Program-made: the position numbers and the translations under genes | The notes under the pieces: generated by a model | Seen by the model: only the letters and a program-made list of their open reading frames with translations | The model's database searches: none | What the model was told of the DNA's origin: nothing | Shown: positions 1 through 6,129 of the stretch, in pieces | Layout: each line of letters opens with the position of its first letter | Numbering within the stretch: position 1 is the stretch's first letter | Source: an uncultured Chloroflexota bacterium | GTDB lineage: Bacteria > Chloroflexota > Anaerolineae > Anaerolineales > Villigracilaceae | Assembly (NCBI GenBank): GCA_903837815.1 | Contig: CAILWD010000307.1 | Location: 1 to 19,115, forward strand | Direction of reading: 5' to 3' | DNA length: 19,115 nt

Positions 1-32
1 ATGTCTCGAAAATTGTGAAAGCCTTGAAATAG
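1..32 (+). CDS. 3' end of metal ABC transporter substrate-binding protein (partial)
   Basis: Only the last codons are inside the window. Read from base 3, the frame gives VSKIVKALK and a TAG stop at 30-32; the two bases before it would complete an Asn codon. This tail resembles the C-terminus of ZnuA/TroA-type periplasmic or lipoprotein metal-binding proteins. The stop lies one base before the ATG of the ATPase gene, as expected for a binding protein-ATPase-permease operon. The assignment rests on ten codons plus context, so the family is likely but the metal is unknown. Confidence 0.6.
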   Translation, partial: VSKIVKALK

Positions 33-33
33 A

Positions 34-840
34 ATGTATCCTCACATCCATCATCAAACCGACAAACCCATTCTCGACGTGCGCGATGTATCCGTCCGAT
101 ATAACGGACGTGTCGCGCTCGACAATGTTACCTTTCACCTGCACGTCGGTGAACGCGTTGCGGTGGTGGGACCAAACGGCGCGGGAAAAAGCACCCTGTT
201 CAAGGTTGTCTCTGGTGTGCTGCAACCCAACAGCGGAGAGGTGACGATTTCAGGTTCCAAACCAGCCGTCCATAGTTGCATTGCCTACATCCCCCAGCGC
301 AGTCAGGTGGATTGGAAGTTCCCTGTCAGCGTGGCGGATGTGGTGATGATGGGACGTTCTGCGATACTGGGGCCGTTCAACTTTCCAAAGAAGCATGATT
401 GGGATTTTGTGAATCACGCGCTTGAAATCGTAGAGTTGGGAAATCTGTCCAAGCGGCAGATTAACCAGTTGTCGGGCGGACAGCAGCAGCGGATGTTCAT
501 CGCGCGCGCGCTGGCGCAGGAAGCAGAGTTGATGTTGATGGATGAGCCGCTCACAGGTCTCGACACGCCCGCGCAGGAAGGGTTGCTCGATCTGCTGGAT
601 ACCCTGCGCGAACAGAAAGTCACCGTGATGGTTGCCACCCATGACCTTGAACAAGCGGCAAAACATTTTGATCGGATCATGCTGTTGAATAAAAAAATCG
701 TGGCATTTGGCGGCGCGGCGGAAGTTCTTCATGCGGATAATTTATTATCCGCTTACGGAGGTAGATTTCGGACAGTAGAAGGACGGGAGGGTCTGCTGAC
801 AATAGATGACTCATGCTGTGATGAAGGAGAACACGGTTAG
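34..840 (+). CDS. Metal (Zn/Mn-type) ABC transporter ATP-binding protein
   Basis: This 268-residue protein is the cytoplasmic ATPase subunit of a divalent-metal importer of the ZnuC/MntB/TroB type. Visible motifs are Walker A GPNGAGKST (residues 46-54), signature LSGGQ (146-150), Walker B LMLMDEP with D170/E171, and the H-loop histidine at 203. The early sequence LDVRDVSVRYNGRVALDNVTF and length fit the family. The N-terminus is His-rich (HIHH) and the C-terminus is Cys/Asp/His-rich (DDSCCDEGEHG), which could bind metal, though this is speculative. It starts one base after the binding-protein stop. The permease partner lies downstream but is separated by an inserted four-helix-bundle cassette. 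Zn versus Mn versus Fe cannot be decided from the sequence. Confidence 0.93.
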   Translation: MYPHIHHQTDKPILDVRDVSVRYNGRVALDNVTFHLHVGERVAVVGPNGAGKSTLFKVVSGVLQPNSGEVTISGSKPAVHSCIAYIPQRSQVDWKFPVSVADVVMMGRSAILGPFNFPKKHDWDFVNHALEIVELGNLSKRQINQLSGGQQQRMFIARALAQEAELMLMDEPLTGLDTPAQEGLLDLLDTLREQKVTVMVATHDLEQAAKHFDRIMLLNKKIVAFGGAAEVLHADNLLSAYGGRFRTVEGREGLLTIDDSCCDEGEHG

Positions 841-872
841 ATTTACGATTTGTGATTGACGATTTACGATTG
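840..872 (+). repeat. Left arm of heptad inverted repeat
   Basis: Four GATTTNN-like heptads plus GATTG, 33 nt in all. The innermost eleven bases (862-872, ATTTACGATTG) pair perfectly with 1236-1246, and 841-850 pairs with 1251-1260. The arm's first G is the third base of the ATPase TAG stop, and its last G begins the GAGGAG Shine-Dalgarno of the internal ORF. Confidence 0.8.
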
Positions 873-883
873 AGGAGATTGGC

Positions 884-1258
884 ATGGACGAAAAGACTTT
901 CAAGGCTCGCACGAAGAAATTGGCTGTTACCATCATCAAGCAGGTTGAAAAAATGCCCCGTTCCCTTGCAGCAGATGTGATTGGGAAACAGGTAATTCGT
1001 TCAGGCACTTCCATCGGTGCGAATTATCGTGCCGCGTGCCGCGCAAAATCCACGCCCGACATGATCAACAAAATGAAAATCGTCGAAGAGGAAAGCGATG
1101 AGACCCAATATTGGCTTGAACTTTTGGTCGAAGCAGGTCTTGCCCCCAAAGACCAAATCGCCAGCCTCTACAAGGAAACAGATGAAATTCTTGCCATGAC
1201 CGTCGCTTCCATCAAAACCCTTCGTAATCACAAACCAATCGTAAATCCAAAATCGTAA
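884..1258 (+). CDS. Four helix bundle protein (S23/IVS-encoded family)
   Basis: This 124-residue protein has the conserved pattern of the four-helix-bundle/S23 family: an early KARTKKLAVTIIKQVEKMP segment, the central QVIRSGTSIGANYRAACRA signature, then KMKIVEEESDETQYWLELLVEAGL. Family members are found in 23S rRNA intervening sequences, and Avd of diversity-generating retroelements is structurally related and binds nucleic acid; the cellular role of stand-alone members is unknown. Start ATG 884 has a good SD (GAGGAG, 872-877). The stop lies inside the right repeat arm, so the last residues (IVNPKS) are encoded by the repeat. The gene interrupts a metal-transporter operon and has no evident link to metal uptake. 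Family call is firm; function is not. Confidence 0.88.
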   Translation: MDEKTFKARTKKLAVTIIKQVEKMPRSLAADVIGKQVIRSGTSIGANYRAACRAKSTPDMINKMKIVEEESDETQYWLELLVEAGLAPKDQIASLYKETDEILAMTVASIKTLRNHKPIVNPKS

Positions 1259-1268
1259 ATCCAAAATC
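1236..1268 (+). repeat. Right arm of heptad inverted repeat
   Basis: On the opposite strand this reads as alternating GATTTTG and GATTTAC heptads ending in GATTG, in the same phase as the left arm. It contains the stop codon of the four-helix-bundle ORF (1256-1258) and ends two bases before the permease ATG. No Shine-Dalgarno for the permease is visible in it. Confidence 0.8.
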
Positions 1269-1270
1269 AA

Positions 1271-2098
1271 ATGATCTTCCTTCTCGAACCTCTCAAATAT
1301 GAATTTATGCAGCGCGGAATGATCGCGGCTGTGCTGGTTGGAATCGTCTGCGCCGTGGTCGGGACGTATGTTGTGCTGCGCGGCATGGCATTTTTCGGCG
1401 ACGCGCTCGCGCACACCATCCTGCCTGGAATTGCAGTCGGGTATCTCATCACAGGCGGCGCGCGGGACACGTTGTTTTGGTGGGCGCTGGGGACAGCCGT
1501 CATCGCCGCGTGGGGAATCGGCGCGATCAGCAAGCAGGCAGAGATCAAGGAGGACACGGCAATCGGCATCATCTTTGCGGGGATGTTCGCGCTCGGCATC
1601 GCGCTGATTTCCACCGTCCGCAGTTATGCCGTGGACTTGAGTCACTTTTTGTTTGGCGATGTGTTGGGCGTCTCGGCGCAAAACTTGTGGATCATCGCCA
1701 TCTTTGCCGCGCTCATTCTGCTGACGGTTGCCGCCTTCTACAAGGAATTCCTCACCCTTTCGTTTGACCCTGTCCTCGCGGCGACCCTGCGCCTGCCCGT
1801 GAATCTGCTCAATAACCTGTTGCTGGGATTAATTGCCGTGACAGTGGCCGTTTCACTTCAAACCGTCGGCGTGGCATTGATGGTCGCCATGCTGGTCACG
1901 CCCGCCGCGACGGCATATCTGCTCACAAATCGCCTGTGGGTCATGATGGCGCTCGCCGCGGTTCTGGCTTCACTGGCGGGCGTGATCGGCTTGTATCTTT
2001 CCTATTACCTGAGCATTGCCTCAGGCGCGGCAATCGTGCTCACGACTACTGCGTTTTTCCTGCTGGCGTTTTTGTGGAAAAAGGTCAAGCGGGTATGA
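1271..2098 (+). CDS. Metal ABC transporter permease (ABC-3 family)
   Basis: This 275-residue integral membrane protein has about eight hydrophobic segments and is the channel subunit paired with the ATPase at 34-840. The N-terminus LLEPLKYEFMQRGMIAAVLVG and the RGMAFFGDALAHTILPGIAVGYL segment are typical of ZnuB/MntC/TroC-type ABC-3 permeases. ATG 1271 is chosen because the family normally begins at this point; a later Met (1306) would cut the first conserved segment. There is no SD close upstream, since the nearest AAGGAG (824-829) is beyond the inserted cassette. Translation may therefore depend on coupling to the four-helix-bundle ORF, which ends 12 nt before. The gene closes the operon and is followed by a terminator. 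Confidence 0.92.
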   Translation: MIFLLEPLKYEFMQRGMIAAVLVGIVCAVVGTYVVLRGMAFFGDALAHTILPGIAVGYLITGGARDTLFWWALGTAVIAAWGIGAISKQAEIKEDTAIGIIFAGMFALGIALISTVRSYAVDLSHFLFGDVLGVSAQNLWIIAIFAALILLTVAAFYKEFLTLSFDPVLAATLRLPVNLLNNLLLGLIAVTVAVSLQTVGVALMVAMLVTPAATAYLLTNRLWVMMALAAVLASLAGVIGLYLSYYLSIASGAAIVLTTTAFFLLAFLWKKVKRV

Positions 2099-2112
2099 CG
2101 CCCGAAAGAGCC

Positions 2113-2144
2113 AAGACCTTCGATTTCTCGGGGGTCTTTTTTTG
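2113..2144 (+). terminator. Intrinsic terminator of the metal transporter operon
   Basis: AAGACC (2113-2118) pairs with GGTCTT (2133-2138), followed by a T-run to 2143. It lies 14 nt after the permease stop. The loop is rather long (14 nt), although part of it could pair further. The -10-like box of the next gene begins immediately after the T-run. Confidence 0.7.
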
Positions 2145-2146
2145 TG

Positions 2147-2152
2147 TAAAAT
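2147..2152 (+). promoter_or_regulatory. -10-like box of the M1 peptidase operon
   Basis: TAAAAT sits seven bases before ATG 2160, directly after the preceding terminator. At this distance transcription would start at or next to the A of the ATG, giving a leaderless mRNA. TGTG precedes the box, but there is no clear -35. The same arrangement recurs before three other genes in the window. Confidence 0.45.
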
Positions 2153-2159
2153 ACAACTC

Positions 2160-3653
2160 ATGCGAAACAAACTCCTCCACACCCTCTTTGTGCTGACATT
2201 CATCCTCTCGGCATGTTCCTCCATTGCGCCCGAACCAACCACAACCGCTAGCGCGACCGCCACATTGATTCCCGCCGCAACTGCCACCCTGCCGCCCACG
2301 AACACACCCGAACCGACCGCCACCCCCGTGCCTGTGCTCGAACGCGCAAAGTACACGCTGGACACCGCCATTGACTATGACGCGCACACGGTCACAGTCA
2401 ACGAGAAGATTCTGTATCCCAACCTGACAGGCAAGCAACTCAACACGCTAGCGCTTGCCGTTGTCCCCAACCTGTGGAGCGGAAGTTTCACCATGACAGG
2501 GCTGGCGCTCAACGGGACACCCATCACCACCTACACCCTCGACGGTCAGCGGTTGGATATTGCCCTGCCCGATTTCTTCAAGCCCAACGAGGTGATGACG
2601 ATTGACTTGCAATTCAATCTCGTCCTGCCATTTGCCGAACAGGAAGACCCCAGCGTTTCGCGTCCGCGCATTTACGGCTACACCAAGCGACAATTGAATC
2701 TTACCAACTGGTATCCGTTTGTTGTGCCATATATCAACGGGGAATGGGTTTTGCATGAACCCTGGTATTACGGCGAACATCTGGTTTATGACGCCGCCGA
2801 TTACGAGGTGAACGTCCGCTTTGCCGACCCGGCCACCGTGCCGACTGTCGCCGCCAGCGGATTGCCCGAAGCGGGCGAAGGCTTCACCCGCTACACCATC
2901 ACGTCCGCGCGGACGTTTGCCCTGGCTGCCAGCCGCGAGTTCCAAGTCGCCACGCGAAGCGTGCAGGTTGGAGATGGGAATGTGACTGTCTCCAGTTATT
3001 ATTTCCCGTTCTTTGAATTTGCGGGACAAGCCGCCCTGCAAGCCAGCGCGGAGGCTCTCAGCGTGTACAGCGCCCGCTATGGAGCGTATCCGCACAAGAC
3101 GCTTTCGCTGGTGATGGGCGACTTCAACGACGGCATGGAGTATTCGGCGTTCTTTTACCTCAGCCGCGACTTTTACAGCCTGTATGATGGCACATCCGCC
3201 AACTATCTAACCTTCGTCGCCGTGCATGAGACTGCGCATCAATGGTGGTTCGAGCAGGTCGGCAATGATCAAGCCATGCAGCCCTGGCTGGATGAATCGC
3301 TTTGCACTTACTCGGAACGCATTTACTACGAAAATATCCATCCCGACCTCATCAACTGGTGGTGGTCATACCGCATTGACTTTTACAACCCGCAGGGCTT
3401 TATAGACATTCCCATTTACGACGGAGAGGGCTTCCGCCCCTACACTAACGCCGCCTATTTTCAGGGAGCGCACTTCCTCGACGAACTCCGTGCCCGCATT
3501 GGCGACGAAGCCTTCTTTGCTTTCCTGCAAGACTACCTTGCACAGAGTCGCGGAAAAATCGTCACCACCAACGACTTCTTCCGCATCCTTGCCACACATA
3601 CCAGTACCGACTACTCCGACATTGTCCGCCAGTACTTCCGAAACATCTATTAA
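2160..3653 (+). CDS. M1 family zinc metallopeptidase, lipoprotein (first copy)
   Basis: This 497-residue protein is a predicted surface-anchored zinc aminopeptidase-like enzyme. A lipoprotein signal peptide ends in the lipobox LSAC, followed by a Thr/Pro-rich stalk to about residue 60, then the M1 beta domain and catalytic domain. Zinc and catalytic residues are HETAH (356-360) with the third ligand Glu379, in HEXXH-18-E spacing. The exopeptidase-type motif reads GMEYSAF (325-331) where classical enzymes have GXMEN, and Tyr433 in AAYFQGAHF fits the catalytic tyrosine. ATG 2160 is chosen over a longer reading from 2016 because it gives the signal peptide and follows a -10 box; the longer form overlaps the permease. 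Its stop overlaps the start of a paralogue. Substrate unknown. Confidence 0.9.
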   Translation: MRNKLLHTLFVLTFILSACSSIAPEPTTTASATATLIPAATATLPPTNTPEPTATPVPVLERAKYTLDTAIDYDAHTVTVNEKILYPNLTGKQLNTLALAVVPNLWSGSFTMTGLALNGTPITTYTLDGQRLDIALPDFFKPNEVMTIDLQFNLVLPFAEQEDPSVSRPRIYGYTKRQLNLTNWYPFVVPYINGEWVLHEPWYYGEHLVYDAADYEVNVRFADPATVPTVAASGLPEAGEGFTRYTITSARTFALAASREFQVATRSVQVGDGNVTVSSYYFPFFEFAGQAALQASAEALSVYSARYGAYPHKTLSLVMGDFNDGMEYSAFFYLSRDFYSLYDGTSANYLTFVAVHETAHQWWFEQVGNDQAMQPWLDESLCTYSERIYYENIHPDLINWWWSYRIDFYNPQGFIDIPIYDGEGFRPYTNAAYFQGAHFLDELRARIGDEAFFAFLQDYLAQSRGKIVTTNDFFRILATHTSTDYSDIVRQYFRNIY

Positions 3654-5275
3654 TGAACCAGCCGCGCAATAAACATTCCGCATTCCGCATTTTGCATTTT
3701 GCATTCCTAACTGTATTTTTGCTTTCCTGTTCCGCCCCCACCCCCGCCGCACCCGTCTTCCCGACCTTCATTCTGGTGACTCAAGACCCCAACGCGCCGC
3801 CCACATCCACGCCTTTCCAACCTTCGGGAGAGATGGCTTCGCCCCTGCCGACTTTTACTGCTTCCGCGATTCCTTCCCTCACACCGACTTCTACTCTCAC
3901 GCCGATTCCAACGCTGACGGCGACTCTCACCCCCATCCCGCCCACGCCGACGGCTTCGCCTGCTCCTGTTTCGACGATTGTTCCCCCGCCTTCAAATCCC
4001 TCGCGGACCAATTACATCCTCTCTGCCACATTGGACTTCGACGCGCACACTCTCGACGCAGATGAAACCATCCGCTATTACAACACGACGGGAGTCGCGC
4101 TCTCGGACATTGTTCTTTCCGTCCAGCCCAACCGTTACGGCGGAGCATTTTCCCTGCTGGCGGTTTTTCAGGATAACGCGGCGCTGACCAATTACTCGCT
4201 CAACGACCAGCGCCTGACCTTGAATTTGTCCCAACCGCTCCAGCCAGGCACAGCCACCACACTGGGAATCAAGTTCAAGATCAACATCCCCGCCAAATCC
4301 AACGAGGGACTCTTCGGTTACGACTTCAACCAAATTGATTTAGTCGATTGGTATCCCTTCATCGTGCCGCGCGAAGCGTCGGGTGGATGGGTCTTGCACG
4401 ACCCCATGCCCTTCGGTGAACATCTCGTTTACGATGTTTCGGACATCGAACTCAACCTCAAAACGGGCGCGGATGTGGTGGTCGCTGCCAGCGCCCCCGC
4501 CGAACCAACCGGCGACTGGACTCGCTACCGACTCTACGGCGCGCGCGCGTTCACGCTTTCAGCCAGCGACGAATTTCTCGTAGCAGAATCAGCCGTCGGG
4601 TCGGTCAAGATCCGCTCGTATTATTTCGACGGCTATCAGGCGGCGGGCGAGGGAATCCTCTACGCGGCAGTGCAAGCCGTCAGCATTTACTCGCTCAAAT
4701 TCGCGCCTTATCCCTACGAGACTCTTGCCATCGTCCAGACCGACATCCACGACGGAATGGAGACGGACGGGCTGGTTTTCATTGCCTCGGATTTTTACGG
4801 GCAGTTTGGCGGCGGCGCGAAGAACAACCTCGTCTCGATTGGCGTGCATGAGATTGCCCATCAATGGTGGTACGGACTCGTCGGTAACGACCAGGCGATG
4901 GAACCCTGGCTCGACGAGATGATGGCGACCTACAGCGAGCGGATTTTCTACGAGTTCAACTATCCGCGCTACGGCGATTGGTGGTGGCAGTTCCGCGTGG
5001 ATTACTTCAAGCCGACGGGCTACGTGGACACGCCCATCTACAGCGGCGGCACGTTCCGCGCCTACACCAACGCTGTTTACCTGCGCGGCGCACACTTCAT
5101 GGAGGACTTGCGCGTGCGGATGGGCGATGATAATTTCTACGCCTTCCTCAAAGATTACGCCGCCCGCTATTCCCGCGGACGAGTGACCAGCGCCGACTTC
5201 TTCGCCACGGTCCGCGCCCACACCACCGCCGACCTGAGCGATATCATCGCGGATTATTTTTCAACTTCGTATTAA
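3653..5275 (+). CDS. M1 family zinc metallopeptidase, lipoprotein (second copy)
   Basis: This 540-residue paralogue of the preceding gene has the same layout: signal peptide ending LLSC (Cys26), a long Thr/Pro/Ser stalk (to about residue 120), then the M1 domains. Zinc ligands are HEIAH (399-403) and Glu422, in the same HEXXH-18-E spacing. The GXMEN-equivalent reads GMETDGLVF from residue 368, unlike GMEYSAF in the first copy, so substrate preference may differ. Tyr476 in AVYLRGAHF fits the catalytic tyrosine. The start ATG shares its A with the upstream TAA stop, implying translational coupling. The signal peptide is partly encoded by five tandem 7-nt units (3674-3708). Both copies probably act outside the membrane on peptides. 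Confidence 0.9.
   Translation: MNQPRNKHSAFRILHFAFLTVFLLSCSAPTPAAPVFPTFILVTQDPNAPPTSTPFQPSGEMASPLPTFTASAIPSLTPTSTLTPIPTLTATLTPIPPTPTASPAPVSTIVPPPSNPSRTNYILSATLDFDAHTLDADETIRYYNTTGVALSDIVLSVQPNRYGGAFSLLAVFQDNAALTNYSLNDQRLTLNLSQPLQPGTATTLGIKFKINIPAKSNEGLFGYDFNQIDLVDWYPFIVPREASGGWVLHDPMPFGEHLVYDVSDIELNLKTGADVVVAASAPAEPTGDWTRYRLYGARAFTLSASDEFLVAESAVGSVKIRSYYFDGYQAAGEGILYAAVQAVSIYSLKFAPYPYETLAIVQTDIHDGMETDGLVFIASDFYGQFGGGAKNNLVSIGVHEIAHQWWYGLVGNDQAMEPWLDEMMATYSERIFYEFNYPRYGDWWWQFRVDYFKPTGYVDTPIYSGGTFRAYTNAVYLRGAHFMEDLRVRMGDDNFYAFLKDYAARYSRGRVTSADFFATVRAHTTADLSDIIADYFSTSY
3674..3708 (+). repeat. Five tandem heptads (CATTCCG/CATTTTG) inside the signal-peptide coding region
   Basis: Five consecutive 7-nt units begin at 3674, 3681, 3688, 3695 and 3702, of forms CATTCCG, CATTTTG and CATTCCT. 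Translated, they encode HSAFRILHFAFL, which forms much of the hydrophobic signal core. The 7-nt period matches that of the arms at 840-872 and 1236-1268, but the unit sequence differs. No paired inverted arm is visible nearby. Confidence 0.8.
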
Positions 5276-5277
5276 TT

Positions 5278-5331
5278 GGAGTCCAAAGTCTCCTGACTTT
5301 GGATTTCCAACGACTGGAGTCGTTGGACTCC
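5278..5331. repeat. Cruciform-type palindromic repeat after the peptidase operon
   Basis: Two perfect adjacent hairpins: TCCAAAGTC (5282-5290) with GACTTTGGA (5295-5303), and TCCAACGACT (5306-5315) with AGTCGTTGGA (5318-5327). An outer stem GGAGTCC (5278-5284) with GGACTCC (5325-5331) competes with both. There is no T-run, so it is not a classical terminator, but it lies just after the second peptidase stop and may stabilise or end that mRNA. It looks like a dispersed repeat; copy number cannot be judged here. Confidence 0.7.
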
Positions 5332-5353
5332 GATAATAATCCTCGACGCATGT

Positions 5354-5400
5354 GGAGATTGCTTCGCCGCAGAAGGCAAGAGCGCGGCTCGCAATGACAT
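5354..5400. repeat. Half copy of the ATTGCGAG-type palindromic repeat
   Basis: GGAGATTGCTTCGCCGC followed by GGCTCGCAATGACAT matches the right half of the elements at 7754-7839 and 9997-10098. The left half (TTGCGAGG...CCCGAAGCAA) is missing. It ends 12 bp before the RibD-like start codon and so forms most of that gene's upstream region. Confidence 0.75.
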
Positions 5401-5412
5401 CTGTATGATTAT

Positions 5413-6129
5413 ATGAACAGACCCTACACCTTTATCAACGTTGCCATGACGGCAGACGGAAAAATCGACACCTTCGAGCGCAAGGGCGCGGCGATTTCAT
5501 CCAAACAGGATAAGCAGCGCGTGGATGAACTTCGCGCCGCCGCAGACGGAATCCTCGTCGGGGGAAAAACGCTCCTCGAAGAGAGTCCCAAGCTGACGGT
5601 GAAGAGCGAAGCGCTGCGCGAGGACAGAGTCAGGCGCGGGCTGTCGCCGAATCCAATTAAGGTGGGAGTCGTCTCAGTGGCAGACATCCCGCTCGAATCG
5701 GATTTTATAAAAACAGGCGATACGCGGGTGGTAATATTTACCACGTCACAGACATCTATAAGCCAGATTGAAATCCTGCGCGCGGCTGGCGTGGAAGTTT
5801 TTACGCATGACGCGCCGCGTGTTGACCTGAACAGGATGATGCTCACGTTGAAAAAAATCGGCGTCGATCACCTGATGGTGGAGGGCGGCGGCACGATGAA
5901 TTTCGAGTTGATCCGTTTGGGACTCGTGGATGAGATCATGCTGTACGTTGCGCCGATGATCTTTGGCGGCGCAAACGCCCCGACCCCTGCCGATGGGCTT
6001 GGACTTATGCGAAGCGACGCCATTGCTTTGAAATTGCAAAATATTGAGCCGCACAAAGACGGCGGAATTGTTTTACGATACAAATTGCAGGGATGGGTCT
6101 CAGACCCATCCCTACGGAGGAAACCATGA
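5413..6129 (+). CDS. RibD C-terminal-type reductase (riboflavin pathway)
   Basis: This 238-residue protein belongs to the RibD_C/dihydrofolate-reductase-like family, which uses NAD(P)H to reduce the ribosylamino-pyrimidine phosphate intermediate of riboflavin synthesis. Visible family features are RPYTFINVAMTADGKID at the N-terminus, AADGILVGGKTLLEESPKLTV, the MVEGGGTMNFELI glycine motif (about residues 155-167) and the YVAPMIFGGANAPTP segment. The deaminase domain of bifunctional RibD is absent, as in stand-alone archaeal-type reductases, so the substrate may be the diamino form made by GTP cyclohydrolase II. Start ATG 5413 fits the conserved RPY start. The stop overlaps the next ATG (ATGA). 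The last residues are encoded by a palindromic repeat. The exact reductase substrate is inferred from context. Confidence 0.83.
   Translation: MNRPYTFINVAMTADGKIDTFERKGAAISSKQDKQRVDELRAAADGILVGGKTLLEESPKLTVKSEALREDRVRRGLSPNPIKVGVVSVADIPLESDFIKTGDTRVVIFTTSQTSISQIEILRAAGVEVFTHDAPRVDLNRMMLTLKKIGVDHLMVEGGGTMNFELIRLGLVDEIMLYVAPMIFGGANAPTPADGLGLMRSDAIALKLQNIEPHKDGGIVLRYKLQGWVSDPSLRRKP
6090..6112. repeat. 11-bp perfect inverted repeat just before the ribA Shine-Dalgarno
   Basis: GGGATGGGTCT (6090-6100) and AGACCCATCCC (6102-6112) are perfect inverted copies around one base. As RNA this is a strong hairpin ending four bases before the GGAGG SD (6116-6120). It lies within the last codons of the reductase gene, encoding most of the tail QGWVSDPSLRRKP, and looks like a repeat inserted at the gene end. 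There is no T-run. Confidence 0.8.

Larger units (their letters stand above)
840..1268 (+). mobile_element. Putative four-helix-bundle cassette bounded by heptad inverted repeats
   Basis: A 429-bp unit lies between the ATPase stop and the permease start. It has a 33-nt left arm, an SD, one small ORF and a 33-nt right arm. The right arm, reverse-complemented, matches the left arm at 26 of 33 positions without gaps. Both arms are built from 7-nt units (GATTTNN) in the same phase. Deleting 840-1268 leaves TA (838-839) joined to A1269, recreating a TAA stop one base before the permease ATG. The outline resembles the stem-bounded intervening sequences of some 23S rRNA genes that encode S23/four-helix-bundle proteins. 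Mobility is inferred; no transposase or clear target duplication is visible. Confidence 0.55.

Noticed and set aside
1001..1681. Minus-strand open frame across the four-helix-bundle and permease genes
   Set aside because: It spans two real plus-strand genes and an apparent insertion boundary; the sequence has no family resemblance.
2016..2159. 48-residue N-terminal extension of the first M1 peptidase
   Set aside because: It overlaps the permease gene and a terminator, and would bury the lipoprotein signal peptide inside the protein.
3674..3708. CRISPR-like repeat
   Set aside because: Units are 7 nt with no spacers; they are simple tandem heptads.
5276..5412. FMN riboswitch expected before riboflavin genes
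   Set aside because: The space is filled by two repeats and none of the conserved riboswitch sequence is visible.
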